Assembly (NCBI RefSeq): GCF_013408535.1
Contig: NZ_JACBZA010000001.1
Coordinates: 1,116,001 to 1,180,000, forward strand
Length of the DNA: 64,000 nucleotides
Direction: 5' to 3'
Source of the DNA: Actinopolymorpha cephalotaxi
GTDB lineage: Bacteria > Actinomycetota > Actinomycetes > Propionibacteriales > Actinopolymorphaceae
Shown: positions 25,104 through 34,494 of the stretch, piece after piece
How the letters are laid out: each line of letters starts with the position of its first letter
Position numbering within the stretch: the first letter of the stretch is position 1
Made by a program: the position numbers and the translations under genes
The notes under the pieces: model-generated
What the model was told of the DNA's origin: nothing
Database searches by the model: none
What the model saw: only the letters and a program-made list of their open reading frames with translations

Positions 25104-26153
25104 GTGACGCAGATCAGGGGAACTCAGGCGGGCTCTCGACGGTCGGACGGCGGCGAGGGTACCGGCGGCAGTGTGGCGGAGCTGGGGGAGTTCGGGCTCA
25201 TCGCCGCGATGAGCGCACGCCTGCCGACCGGCCCGGACGTCCTGCTCGGCCCCGGTGACGACGCGGCCGTGATCTCGGTTCCGGACAACCGCGTGGTCGC
25301 CACCACCGACATGCTGGTCGAGGGCCGGCACTTCCGCCGCGACTGGTCGCCGGCGTACGACGTGGGCCGCAAGGCGGCGGCCCAGAACCTCGCCGACGTC
25401 GCCGCCATGGGGGCCGTCCCCACCGCGTTGCTGGTGAGCTTCGGGGCGCCGCCGGACCTGCCGGCGCAGTGGGCGCTGGAGTTCGCCGACGGGCTCCGGG
25501 ACGAGACGACGGCGGCGGGGGCGTCGGTGGCCGGCGGGGACGTGGTGGCGTCGGGCCCGATCGTCATCTCGATCACCGCGCTCGGCACCCTTCAGGGACG
25601 GGCGCCGCTGACCCGGTCCGGCGCGCGGTCAGGCGACGTGGTCGCCGTGTGCGGGCGGCTCGGCTGGTCCGCGGCGGGGCTCACCGTCCTGGGCCGGGGC
25701 TTCCGGTCGCCGCGGGTGGTCGTGGAGGCGCACCGCCGGCCCGAACCCCCGTACGACGCGGGCCCGGAGGCGGCCGCGCTGGGAGCGAGCGCGCTGATCG
25801 ACGTGAGCGACGGACTGCTCGCCGACCTGGGGCACGTGGCCCGGGCCAGCGGAGTGCGCATCGACGTGGACACCAGCACGCTGGAGGTCGCGGATCCGCT
25901 GCGCGCCGTCGCGGCGGCGATCAACGCCGACCCGCTGGCGTTCGTGCTCACCGGCGGCGAGGACCACGCGCTGGCCGCGACGTTCGGACCGGACGTCGAG
26001 CTCCCCGAGCGGTGGCAGGTCGTCGGCCGGGTGCTCCCGGCGCAGGAGCGGGGACAGCAGGCCGAGGGGCAGCCCCGGCCGAGCGACGAGCCGCCGGTGA
26101 CGGTGGACGGCGAGGTGTACGACGGCCCGGCCGGCCACGACCACTTCCGCTGA
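25104..26153 (+). CDS. thiL: Thiamine-monophosphate kinase
   Basis: A 349-residue PurM/AIR-synthase-fold kinase that phosphorylates thiamine monophosphate to thiamine diphosphate. VLLGPGDDAAVI, ATTDMLVEGRHFRRDW, AAQNLADVAAMGA, VVAVCGRLGWSAAGL and LIDVSDGLLADLGHVARASGV give the metal and ATP sites. GTG 25104 is preferred, with AGGAG 8 nt before it. ATG 25062 lacks a ribosome site. The C-terminus (residues 320-349) is extended and Pro/Gln-rich. No TPP riboswitch is visible upstream. It is followed by a short tandem repeat and a strong hairpin. Confidence 0.93.
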   Translation: MTQIRGTQAGSRRSDGGEGTGGSVAELGEFGLIAAMSARLPTGPDVLLGPGDDAAVISVPDNRVVATTDMLVEGRHFRRDWSPAYDVGRKAAAQNLADVAAMGAVPTALLVSFGAPPDLPAQWALEFADGLRDETTAAGASVAGGDVVASGPIVISITALGTLQGRAPLTRSGARSGDVVAVCGRLGWSAAGLTVLGRGFRSPRVVVEAHRRPEPPYDAGPEAAALGASALIDVSDGLLADLGHVARASGVRIDVDTSTLEVADPLRAVAAAINADPLAFVLTGGEDHALAATFGPDVELPERWQVVGRVLPAQERGQQAEGQPRPSDEPPVTVDGEVYDGPAGHDHFR

Positions 26154-26186
26154 GGTCCGCCGAGGTCCGCCGAGATCCGCTGAGTT
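26147..26186. repeat. Four degenerate 10-bp tandem units at the end of thiL
   Basis: Units close to TCCGCYGAGR repeat head to tail from the last thiL codons through its TGA into the intergenic space. Confidence 0.6.
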
Positions 26187-26205
26187 TTCGGGCCGGACAC
26201 GCCGA

Positions 26206-26239
26206 GTGGCCGGTCACCCCCGGGAGGGTGACCGGCCAC
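26206..26239. terminator. Bidirectional terminator between thiL and rpmB
   Basis: GTGGCCGGTCACCC and its complement form a 14-bp perfect stem around a 6-nt loop between two convergent genes. The symmetry allows action on both strands. There is no long T tract on either side. Confidence 0.75.
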
Positions 26240-26323
26240 GTCGGTCGATCGGTCTGTGAAGGATCTACCTTCGATCCAGGTTGGGGTACGGCGTGCGCAC
26301 GTCCCGCGGCAGGTGGGGCGGGG

Positions 26324-26509
26324 TCAGCGAGTGACCTTGCCCGCCTTCAGGCAGGAGGTGCAGACATTGACCCGCTTCGGAGTGCCGTGGACGGTCGCAC
26401 GAACCCGCTGGATGTTGGGGTCGAACCGTCGACGGGTGCGCCGCTTCGAGTGCGACACGTTGTTGCCGAATTCGGGCCCCTTGCCACAAACGTCGCAGAC
26501 GGCAGCCAC
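26324..26509 (-). CDS. rpmB: 50S ribosomal protein L28, zinc (C+) form
   Basis: A 61-residue L28. The N-terminus is [32 protein letters not shown] and the C-terminus has [13 protein letters not shown], so CXXC pairs at both ends can bind zinc. Actinobacteria often hold a second, cysteine-free copy used under zinc starvation. This is the zinc-dependent one. GTG 26509 is the start, and the longer reading to 26617 runs into the recG promoter area. It is divergent from recG. Confidence 0.96.
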   Translation of the reverse strand: MAAVCDVCGKGPEFGNNVSHSKRRTRRRFDPNIQRVRATVHGTPKRVNVCTSCLKAGKVTR

Positions 26510-26673
26510 CGGAGACACTCTCCCGAGCAAGATGAGGACATGGACCGCTGCCCAGCGCACGCCAAAGCGGACCGGGCAACCGGTTGAGAGTATCCGACGT
26601 CCACACGAAAGCGCCAACCGGCCCGTCGGGGGTGCCGCCCGCTAGCCTCGACGGCAACGACCGTGGAGGTGTG

Positions 26674-28938
26674 ATGGCAAAGCTCCTGCGGCTTCCGGAG
26701 AAGGCCGAGCTGGGCATGCCGTTGTCGGGGTTCGCGAAGGCCGACGTGCTGAAGGCGATGCGCGACCGCCTGGAGCTGGCGACCCTCGGCGACCTGCTGC
26801 GACATTACCCCCGGCGCTACGTCCAGCGCGGTGAGCTCACCAACCTCCGCTCCCTCCGGGTGGGCGAGGAGGTCACTGTCCAGGCGGAGATCAAGTCGGT
26901 GAACCTCCGCTCGATGAAGACCCGTCGGGGCGACCTCCTCGAGGTCGTGGTGACCGACGGCCATGACGAGCTGAAACTGACGTTCTTCAACCAGCCGTGG
27001 CGGGCCAAGGACCTCCACAAGGGCGTGCGCGGGCTGTTCGCCGGAAAGATCGACTCCTACCGCGACACCTTTCAGCTCAGCCATCCGCACTACGTGCTCT
27101 TCGGTCAGCAGTCCGACCCCGACTCCGACCCGGACTCGATCGTGGAGGAGTTCGCCGGTGCGCTGATGCCCATCTACCCCTCCACCGCCAAGGCCGCGAC
27201 CTGGAGCATCGCCCGGGTCGTGCGCAAGGTGCTGGACGCGCTGGGAGAGGTGCCCGACCCGATCCCCGCGCCGGTACGCGAGCGCCGGGGCCTGCTCGGC
27301 CTGAAGGAGGCGTTCGAGGCGATTCACCGGCCGGAATCCATGGCCGACGTCGACGCCGCCCGTAAGCGGTTCCGGTTCGAGGAGGCGTTCGTCCTGCAGA
27401 CCGAGCTGGCCCGCCGCCGGTCGGCCGCCCGGCAGCTGCCCGCGCGTCCCCGGGTCGCCGGCGAGGGCGGGCTGCGCGCGGCGTTCGAGGCCAGGCTGCC
27501 GTTCGCGCTCACCGACGGCCAGCGCGCGGTGGGTGCCGACGTCGCGGCCGACCTGGCCCGCGACCACCCGATGCAACGCCTCCTGCAGGGTGAGGTGGGC
27601 AGCGGCAAGACGGTCTGCGCGCTGCTGGCGATGCTCACCGTGGTCGACGCCGGTGGCCAGGCCGCGCTGCTCGCGCCCACCGAGGTGCTCGCCCAGCAGC
27701 ACTATCGTTCGATCACGGCCCTGCTCGGCCCGCTCGCCGAGCGCGGCTTCATCGGCGGCGCCGACGACGGCACCCGGGTGGCGCTGCTGACCGGCGGGCA
27801 GGGCACCGCCGCCCGCCGCAAGGCGCTCCTCGAGGCGGCCTCCGGCGAGGCCGGTGTGGTGGTGGGCACGCACGCCCTGCTGGAGGACAAGGTGCAGTTC
27901 GCCGACCTCGGGCTGGTGGTGGTCGACGAGCAGCACCGGTTCGGCGTGGAGCAACGCGCCGCGCTCACCGGCAAGGCCGGCGGCACGCCTCCGCACGTGC
28001 TGGTGATGACCGCCACCCCGATCCCGCGCACGGTCGCCATGACCGTGTTCGGTGACCTGGAGGTGTCCACGCTCAGCGAGCTGCCGAGCGGACGCGCGCC
28101 GATCCAGACCAACGTCGTTCCGCTGGCGGAGAAGCCCGACTGGATCGACCACGCGTGGCGCCGGGTGCGCCAGGAGGTCGACTCCGGGCGGCAGGTGTAC
28201 GTCGTCTGCCCGCGGATCGGCGACGACGGTGACGGCGGGGACACCAAGCGCCGCGGCGCAGGTGGTCCCGGCGAGGACACCGACCTTTCCGACCTCCCGG
28301 CCGACGTCGAGGCGGACGGCACCCGGGAGATGACCGCGGTGGTCGCGCTCGCCGCCGAGCTCGCCGAGGGGCCGCTCGCCGGGCTGCGGGTCGAGCAGCT
28401 GCACGGCCGGCAGCCCTCCGACGCCAAGGACGCCGCGATGCGCAGGTTCGCCGCGGGCGAGATCGACGTCCTGGTCGCGACCACGGTGATCGAGGTCGGC
28501 GTCGACGTACCCAACGCCTCCACGATGGTGGTGATGGACGCCGACTGGTTCGGGGTCTCCCAGCTGCACCAGCTGCGCGGCCGGGTAGGTCGCGGCGGCC
28601 ACCCCGGGCTGTGCCTGCTGGTGACCGGTGCCGCCGAAGGCTCACCGGCCCGGTCCCGGATGGACGCGGTGGCCTCTACCACCGACGGGTTCGAGCTCAG
28701 CCGGATCGACCTCCAGCACCGCCGGGAGGGCGACGTCCTCGGCGCCGACCAGTCCGGGCGCCGGTCGAGCCTGCGGATGCTCGCGGTGATCCGGGACGAG
28801 AAGGTGATCGCCCAGGCCCGCACCGACGCCGCGGAGGTGGTCGACGCCGACCCCGGCCTGCGCGGTGAGCCCGCGCTGGCGGAGGCGGTGGCGGCGCTGT
28901 ACGACGACGACCGAGCCGACTACCTCGAGAAGACCTGA
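26674..28938 (+). CDS. recG: ATP-dependent DNA helicase RecG
   Basis: A 754-residue branch-migration helicase that remodels stalled forks and Holliday junctions. The N-terminal wedge/OB domain (residues 1-200) has DLLRHYPRRY and VTDGHDELKLTFFNQPW. The superfamily II motor has GEVGSGKTVCALLAML (Walker A), VVDEQHRFGVEQR (DEQH box), MTATPIPRT and HQLRGRVGRGGHPG. The loop containing GDDGDGGDTKRRGAGG after the VVCPRI motif is a low-complexity insertion. ATG 26674 has GGAGG 4 nt upstream. The FakA-like kinase gene that often lies between rpmB and recG is absent here. Confidence 0.96.
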   Translation: MAKLLRLPEKAELGMPLSGFAKADVLKAMRDRLELATLGDLLRHYPRRYVQRGELTNLRSLRVGEEVTVQAEIKSVNLRSMKTRRGDLLEVVVTDGHDELKLTFFNQPWRAKDLHKGVRGLFAGKIDSYRDTFQLSHPHYVLFGQQSDPDSDPDSIVEEFAGALMPIYPSTAKAATWSIARVVRKVLDALGEVPDPIPAPVRERRGLLGLKEAFEAIHRPESMADVDAARKRFRFEEAFVLQTELARRRSAARQLPARPRVAGEGGLRAAFEARLPFALTDGQRAVGADVAADLARDHPMQRLLQGEVGSGKTVCALLAMLTVVDAGGQAALLAPTEVLAQQHYRSITALLGPLAERGFIGGADDGTRVALLTGGQGTAARRKALLEAASGEAGVVVGTHALLEDKVQFADLGLVVVDEQHRFGVEQRAALTGKAGGTPPHVLVMTATPIPRTVAMTVFGDLEVSTLSELPSGRAPIQTNVVPLAEKPDWIDHAWRRVRQEVDSGRQVYVVCPRIGDDGDGGDTKRRGAGGPGEDTDLSDLPADVEADGTREMTAVVALAAELAEGPLAGLRVEQLHGRQPSDAKDAAMRRFAAGEIDVLVATTVIEVGVDVPNASTMVVMDADWFGVSQLHQLRGRVGRGGHPGLCLLVTGAAEGSPARSRMDAVASTTDGFELSRIDLQHRREGDVLGADQSGRRSSLRMLAVIRDEKVIAQARTDAAEVVDADPGLRGEPALAEAVAALYDDDRADYLEKT

Positions 28939-29041
28939 GCCCGGCCCCGCCGGACAGCTCTCCTCGCCAACTGCCGGCCGCCGCCCGCCGGGTGACGGCC
29001 TGATCCCGGCGCGGCCCCCTGCGTGCGAGAGGATGGCGAGG

Positions 29042-30230
<1,189 letters not shown>

Positions 30231-30313
30231 CCGGCCCGGTTCGGGCCGAGGGCGACGTCGCCCGACTCCCCGCTGCCGACTCGGCAAGGGGCCGCATTCG
30301 GAAAGGACACATC

Positions 30314-30976
30314 GTGGACGTGCAGCACAAGCTCGACGAGCTCCGCCGGATGGTGCAGAGCGCCCGGTCGGTGCCGCTGTCCGCGTCGTGCCTGGTCAAC
30401 CGGACGGAGTTGCTCGCCGGGTTCGACGAGGCGCAGCGGATGTTCCCGGAGGAGTTCGAGACGGCGCGCAAGGTGGCCGCCGACCGGGACGCGATCGTCG
30501 CCGAGGGGCGGGCCGAGGCCGACCGGCTGGTCGAGGAGGCCCGCCGCGAGCGTGCCGAGCTCGTCGAACGCACCGACATCCATCGCGAGGCCCACACCGC
30601 CGCCGACGAGCTGACCGCCAAAGCTCAGGAGGAGGCCGACGGGCTGCGCCGTGAGGTCGACGACTACGTCGACGGCAAGCTGGCCGGCTTCGAGATCGCC
30701 CTGCAGAAGACGCTGGCCTCGGTGGCCCTCGGCCGGGAGGAGTTGCGTGGCCGCGGCGCGGGCGCCGGCCGGGGTGGCGGCGGCCCGAAGTCGCCGGCGG
30801 AGGTCGACGAGTACGTCGAGACCAAGCTCGGCAGGTTCGAGCAGTCCCTACGCAGGACCCTGGACTCGGTGACCCGTGGCCGGGAACGCCTGCGCGACCG
30901 CAGCGGCCTCGACGACTCCTTCGCCGGCGGCGACCCGGACGGGCCCCCGCTGCCCGGTGAGCGACCCGACGAGTGA
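30314..30976 (+). CDS. Coiled-coil protein (DivIVA / F0-subunit-b-like) with internal repeat
   Basis: A 220-residue, highly charged helical protein with no membrane segment. Residues 40-110 form a long heptad coiled coil rich in Glu, Arg and Ala. Two copies of a 33-residue unit follow: V115 onward (VDDYVDGKLAGFEIALQKTL) and V164 onward (VDEYVETKLGRFEQSLRRTL), separated by a Gly-rich linker. Proteins of this kind lie between coaD and yceD in many actinobacteria and are labelled ATP synthase subunit B-like or cell-division initiation proteins. The function is not known. GTG 30314 has GAAAGGA upstream. Confidence 0.85.
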   Translation: MDVQHKLDELRRMVQSARSVPLSASCLVNRTELLAGFDEAQRMFPEEFETARKVAADRDAIVAEGRAEADRLVEEARRERAELVERTDIHREAHTAADELTAKAQEEADGLRREVDDYVDGKLAGFEIALQKTLASVALGREELRGRGAGAGRGGGGPKSPAEVDEYVETKLGRFEQSLRRTLDSVTRGRERLRDRSGLDDSFAGGDPDGPPLPGERPDE

Positions 30977-31211
30977 CCGACGAGACTCGGGCGAGTGCCC
31001 GGCCGGTCCCGGGCGGTCGGTCCGTCCGGATGCGTCCGGGTTCGACCGGGATTCGTCCGGGTCGGCGCCCCGCGTCCCGTACGCTCCCGGCACGGACACG
31101 GGGAGCGAGCGACCGGGCCGCGTTGAGTGCACCACCGCCCCTCGGGTACTCTCGATAGCCGGTCTCGATCGAGGCCGAATCCAGCCCTGCGACCCAGAAA
31201 GCAAGGACGCC

Positions 31212-31802
31212 TTGAGCACCGTCGACCCTCAGGCGCCGCTCGTGTTCGACACTCGCGAGCTCGGCCGCCGCCCGGGGGCACAACGTAAGCTCCAGCGTTC
31301 GGTGCCCGCACCGGCTGGACTCGGCATCGACGTCCTCGGCGTACCCGAAGGCAGCGACCTCGAGCTCGCACTGCGGCTCGAGTCGGTGGTGGAGGGGGTG
31401 CTCGCGTCCGGCACGGCGCGGGTGCTGCTGACCGGTGAGTGCGTGCGGTGCCTGGAGCCACTCGAGCAACCGTTCGACGTGGACTTCCAGGAGCTGTACG
31501 TCTTCCCGGAGAGCGAGATCGAGGACGACGAGGCGAGTCGGCTCGAGGGCGACCTGCTCGACCTCGAGCCGGTGGTGCGTGACACGGTTGTGCTCGCGTT
31601 GCCGTACCAACCGGTGTGCAGAGACGACTGTCCGGGGCTGTGTCCGCAGTGCGGCGCGCGCCTGGCAGACGACCCTGAGCACCAGCACGAGGCGGCGATC
31701 GACCCTCGATGGGCGGCGCTGGCCACGGTCGTGCCGGACGACCAGAACGACACGGACAACGAGGTCGCGGGTTCGCCCCGACGGCCCGAGGTAAAGGAGT
31801 AG
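31212..31802 (+). CDS. YceD/DUF177 family protein
   Basis: A 196-residue protein of the family that precedes rpmF in most bacteria. [23 protein letters not shown] at the start, [30 protein letters not shown] and [25 protein letters not shown] with the zinc-like cysteine cluster are typical. Relatives are implicated in 23S rRNA accumulation and ribosome assembly, though the mechanism is unclear. TTG 31212 is the likely start, with AAGGAC 5 nt upstream. The rpmF GTG follows after 4 bp, so the two are tightly coupled. Confidence 0.88.
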   Translation: MSTVDPQAPLVFDTRELGRRPGAQRKLQRSVPAPAGLGIDVLGVPEGSDLELALRLESVVEGVLASGTARVLLTGECVRCLEPLEQPFDVDFQELYVFPESEIEDDEASRLEGDLLDLEPVVRDTVVLALPYQPVCRDDCPGLCPQCGARLADDPEHQHEAAIDPRWAALATVVPDDQNDTDNEVAGSPRRPEVKE

Positions 31803-31806
31803 TGGC

Positions 31807-31998
31807 GTGGCCGTTCCCAAGCGGAGGGTTTCGCGGAGCAACACCCGCAGCCGGCGGGCGCAGTGGAAGGCGTCGGCCCCGCAGCTGGTCGTCTGCGCCA
31901 ACCCCGCGTGCCGGGCCTCGCACCTGCCGCACCGTGCGTGCCCGCAGTGTGGGCAGTACGGTCCTCGTGCCGGGCGCCGTCAGGTCATCGACGTCTGA
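31807..31998 (+). CDS. rpmF: 50S ribosomal protein L32, zinc form
   Basis: A 63-residue L32: [21 protein letters not shown] at the N-terminus, then [20 protein letters not shown], a four-cysteine zinc ribbon. GTG 31807 follows the yceD stop by 4 bp. It is the normal neighbour of yceD and rnc. Confidence 0.96.
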   Translation: MAVPKRRVSRSNTRSRRAQWKASAPQLVVCANPACRASHLPHRACPQCGQYGPRAGRRQVIDV

Positions 31999-32035
31999 GT
32001 TTCGGTCTGAGTCAGTGGATCGCCTCGGGGGGACA

Positions 32036-32803
32036 GTGGCGTACGCCGAGCTGAACACCAAGCTTGGTCTGGTGCTGGACGACGCGTTGCTCGAACGCGC
32101 CCTGACACACCGGTCGTACGCCTACGAGAACGGCGGCCTGCCGACCAACGAGCGCCTGGAGTTCCTGGGCGACGCGGTGCTCGGCCTGGTGATCACCGAC
32201 GCGTTGTTCCGCACGCATCCCGACCTGTCCGAGGGACAGCTCGCGAAGCTGCGGGCGGCGGTGGTCAACATGCGGGCGCTCGCCGACGTCGCCCGGCGAC
32301 TGGACCTGGGCAAGTACATCCGTCTCGGCCGCGGTGAGGAGACCACCGGCGGCCGGGACAAGTCGTCGATCCTCGGCGACGCGGTCGAGGCGGTCATCGG
32401 CGCGGTCTACCTAGCCGGTGGTTTCCCGCTGGCGCAGGAGTTCGTGCACCGGCTGTTCGACCCGCTGCTGGAGGCGTCGGCCCGGCTGGGCGCCGGTCTG
32501 GACTGGAAGACCAGCCTCCAGGAGCTCACGGCACGTGCCTCGCTGGGCGTGCCGGAGTACGTCGTGGAGGAGCGCGGCCCCGACCACGAGAAGGTGTTCA
32601 CCGCGCACGTCGTGGTCGGTGGCACCGACCACGGCGTCGGCACCGGCCGCAGCAAGAAGGAAGCCGAGCAGCAGGCCGCCGAGGCGGCCTGGACGGCGAT
32701 CCGCACCATGCTGGGCGAGAGCACCGACGGCTCGGCCGACCAGTCGAGCGGCGGTTCTGCCGACCGGCCCACCGGCGGCGCCGCGGGTGCGGCTCCGGCC
32801 TGA
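32036..32803 (+). CDS. rnc: Ribonuclease III
   Basis: A 255-residue double-strand-specific endoribonuclease. The catalytic signature [20 protein letters not shown] is near residue 40 and [22 protein letters not shown] carries the second acidic pair. A dsRNA-binding domain follows ([20 protein letters not shown] ... [16 protein letters not shown]). The last 30 residues are a Ser/Gly/Ala-rich tail. GTG 32036 has GGGGGGA 4 nt before it, and GTG 32015 in frame is less likely. It is followed after 15 bp by mutM. Confidence 0.95.
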   Translation: MAYAELNTKLGLVLDDALLERALTHRSYAYENGGLPTNERLEFLGDAVLGLVITDALFRTHPDLSEGQLAKLRAAVVNMRALADVARRLDLGKYIRLGRGEETTGGRDKSSILGDAVEAVIGAVYLAGGFPLAQEFVHRLFDPLLEASARLGAGLDWKTSLQELTARASLGVPEYVVEERGPDHEKVFTAHVVVGGTDHGVGTGRSKKEAEQQAAEAAWTAIRTMLGESTDGSADQSSGGSADRPTGGAAGAAPA

Positions 32804-32818
32804 GCGAGGGGATCGGGC

Positions 32819-33676
32819 ATGCCGGAGTTGCCCGAGGTCGAGGTCGTCCGCGCGGGCATCGAGAAGCTCGTCGTCGGGCACGCGATCGCCACTGTCGCGG
32901 TCGGTCATCCTCGTCCGGTACGCCGGCACCTGGCCGGCCCGCAGGACTTCGCCGACCAGTTGGTCGGGCACCGCGTCGTGGGAGCCCGGCGGCGCGGGAA
33001 GTATCTCTGGCTGCCACTGGACAACGGCGACGCCCTGCTGGCCCATCTGGGCATGAGTGGCCAGTTCGTCGTCGTACCCACCGAACACCCGGACGAACCC
33101 CATCTGCGGGTCCGGTTCACGTTCACCGACCAGCCGGACTGGGAGTTGCGGTTCGTCGACCAGCGGATGTTCGGCGGCCTGTCGATCAGTCCCGGCGGCG
33201 CCGAGCTTCCGGCCGAGATCGTGCACATCGCCCGGGACCCGATCGATCCCGAATTCGCCGACGACGACTTCGTGGCCGCGCTGCGCCGCCGTCGCACCGG
33301 TGTCAAGCGCGCCTTGCTCGACCAGCGGCTGATCTCCGGTGTGGGCAACATCTACGCCGACGAGGCGTTGTGGCGGGCGCGCCTGCACTACGCAAGGGCG
33401 ACCGACACGCTGCGACGAACCGAGGCGCGGACGTTGCTGGCCGAGATCCGCACCGTGATGAACGCCGCTCTCGCTGCCGGCGGAACGTCGTTCGACAGTC
33501 TCTACATCAACGTCAACGGCGAAAGCGGTTACTTCGCGCGTTCGCTTTCTGTGTACGGCAGGGAAGGCGAACCCTGTGAACGTTGCGGAAACGCCGTGCG
33601 GCGGGATCCCTTCATGAATCGGTCGTCCTTCACCTGCCCGAGGTGTCAGCCCCGTCCGCGTCGCGGTCGCTGGTGA
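32819..33676 (+). CDS. mutM: Formamidopyrimidine-DNA glycosylase (Fpg)
   Basis: A 285-residue base-excision repair enzyme that removes 8-oxoguanine and FapyG and nicks the abasic site. The N-terminal [14 protein letters not shown] gives the catalytic Pro and Glu after Met removal. [31 protein letters not shown] (helix-two-turn-helix) and a C-terminal [24 protein letters not shown] zinc finger are complete. ATG 32819 with GAGGGGA upstream is clear. A 330-bp gene-free region follows. Confidence 0.95.
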   Translation: MPELPEVEVVRAGIEKLVVGHAIATVAVGHPRPVRRHLAGPQDFADQLVGHRVVGARRRGKYLWLPLDNGDALLAHLGMSGQFVVVPTEHPDEPHLRVRFTFTDQPDWELRFVDQRMFGGLSISPGGAELPAEIVHIARDPIDPEFADDDFVAALRRRRTGVKRALLDQRLISGVGNIYADEALWRARLHYARATDTLRRTEARTLLAEIRTVMNAALAAGGTSFDSLYINVNGESGYFARSLSVYGREGEPCERCGNAVRRDPFMNRSSFTCPRCQPRPRRGRW

Positions 33677-33893
33677 CTTCCACCACGTCGGCACATATTT
33701 CCGGCGTACGCCGGACAACTGCCGCCGGCGACATGGAAAGTTGTTTTCCCTTGTGTACAAGGGATCTGACCCGAGATTCAGTCCGTCATGAAAGTGATGA
33801 CACCGCTTCGTCCGTCCTGCGGTCCGGTGGAGATATTGCCGGACAAGTGGGGAGTGCGATCACTTGACTACGGTGGGTCGCGGTGCGGTCACC
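33677..33893. other. Intergenic region after mutM with two inverted repeats
   Basis: No credible ORF is seen. A perfect 16-bp palindrome lies at 33700-33715 (TCCGGCGT with ACGCCGGA) and an inverted repeat TCCCTTGT-GT-ACAAGGGA at 33747-33764. Base composition is more A/T-rich than in the genes. The promoter of the downstream small gene follows. Confidence 0.6.
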
Positions 33894-33922
33894 TTGACGG
33901 CATGGCCCTGTGGTGAGATTCT
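33894..33922 (+). promoter_or_regulatory. Promoter of the small coiled-coil gene at 34008
   Basis: TTGACG (33894-33899) and GATTCT (33917-33922) are 17 bp apart. The untranslated leader would be about 80 nt, with GTGGAGGA just before the ATG. Confidence 0.5.
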
Positions 33923-34007
33923 AGAAACACCGCCGCGCTCCCTGCCCCACTTGAGTGCTGCGACATTGCGACCCAAACCTTAGGTCACTCAGCGTGGAGG
34001 ACCCCCT

Positions 34008-34205
34008 ATGGCGAAAGCGCTCCTCGGCCACGTCGGTGGCCCCGACCCCCGTCTGGTCTCCGAGGTGCGACGTCTGCAAAAGCGAGTATCGGATCTGGAG
34101 GCGCATGTCATGCGTCTTCAGGCAGAAAACGACTCTCTCTCCGCAGTGGTGCACGAAGACCAACTGCTCACCATCGACGCCCGGCACGAGCCCGCGTTGA
34201 CCTGA
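34008..34205 (+). CDS. Small conserved coiled-coil protein
   Basis: A 65-residue protein, MAKALLGHVGGPDPRLVSEVRRLQKRVSDLEAHVMRLQAENDSL and on. The N-terminus MAKALLGHVGGPD looks conserved in actinobacteria, and residues 16-47 form a leucine-zipper-like coiled coil. TGGAGGA lies 8 nt before ATG 34008. It has its own promoter and a strong terminator, so it is a single-gene unit. The function is unknown. Dimerisation is likely from the heptads. Confidence 0.82.
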   Translation: MAKALLGHVGGPDPRLVSEVRRLQKRVSDLEAHVMRLQAENDSLSAVVHEDQLLTIDARHEPALT

Positions 34206-34253
34206 GGGAGATCCGGTCTCACTGAGTGGACCAGCCTCGAAAGACCGAGATGG

Positions 34254-34286
34254 AACGGGACGCCTCATCTGAGGCGTCCCGTTTTG
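34254..34286 (+). terminator. Intrinsic terminator after the small coiled-coil gene
   Basis: A 14-bp perfect stem (AACGGGACGCCTCA with its complement) and 2-nt spacer end in a T-rich tract (gttttgttgt), 48 bp after the stop. Confidence 0.85.
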
Positions 34287-34494
34287 TTGTGCCTGGAATG
34301 CTTCGGACGAGGTTTTCCCCGCCGCGTCGCGAACGGCTCCGGCGCTCACCACCGGTATCGTCGGGCACAGGTCCCCACCGGCCCGTACGGGCTGTGGACC
34401 TCCGCACCCGGACCAGTGCCCAGACCACGCCCAGGCCGGCGCCCCGGACCACCGAGTCCCGGCCCGGCCCCGGAAGCACCGAGGAGAGCGCGCG

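Noticed and set aside
26347-28602. 751-codon minus-strand ORF across recG
   Set aside because: It runs antisense through the helicase and into rpmB. Composition is typical of shadow frames.
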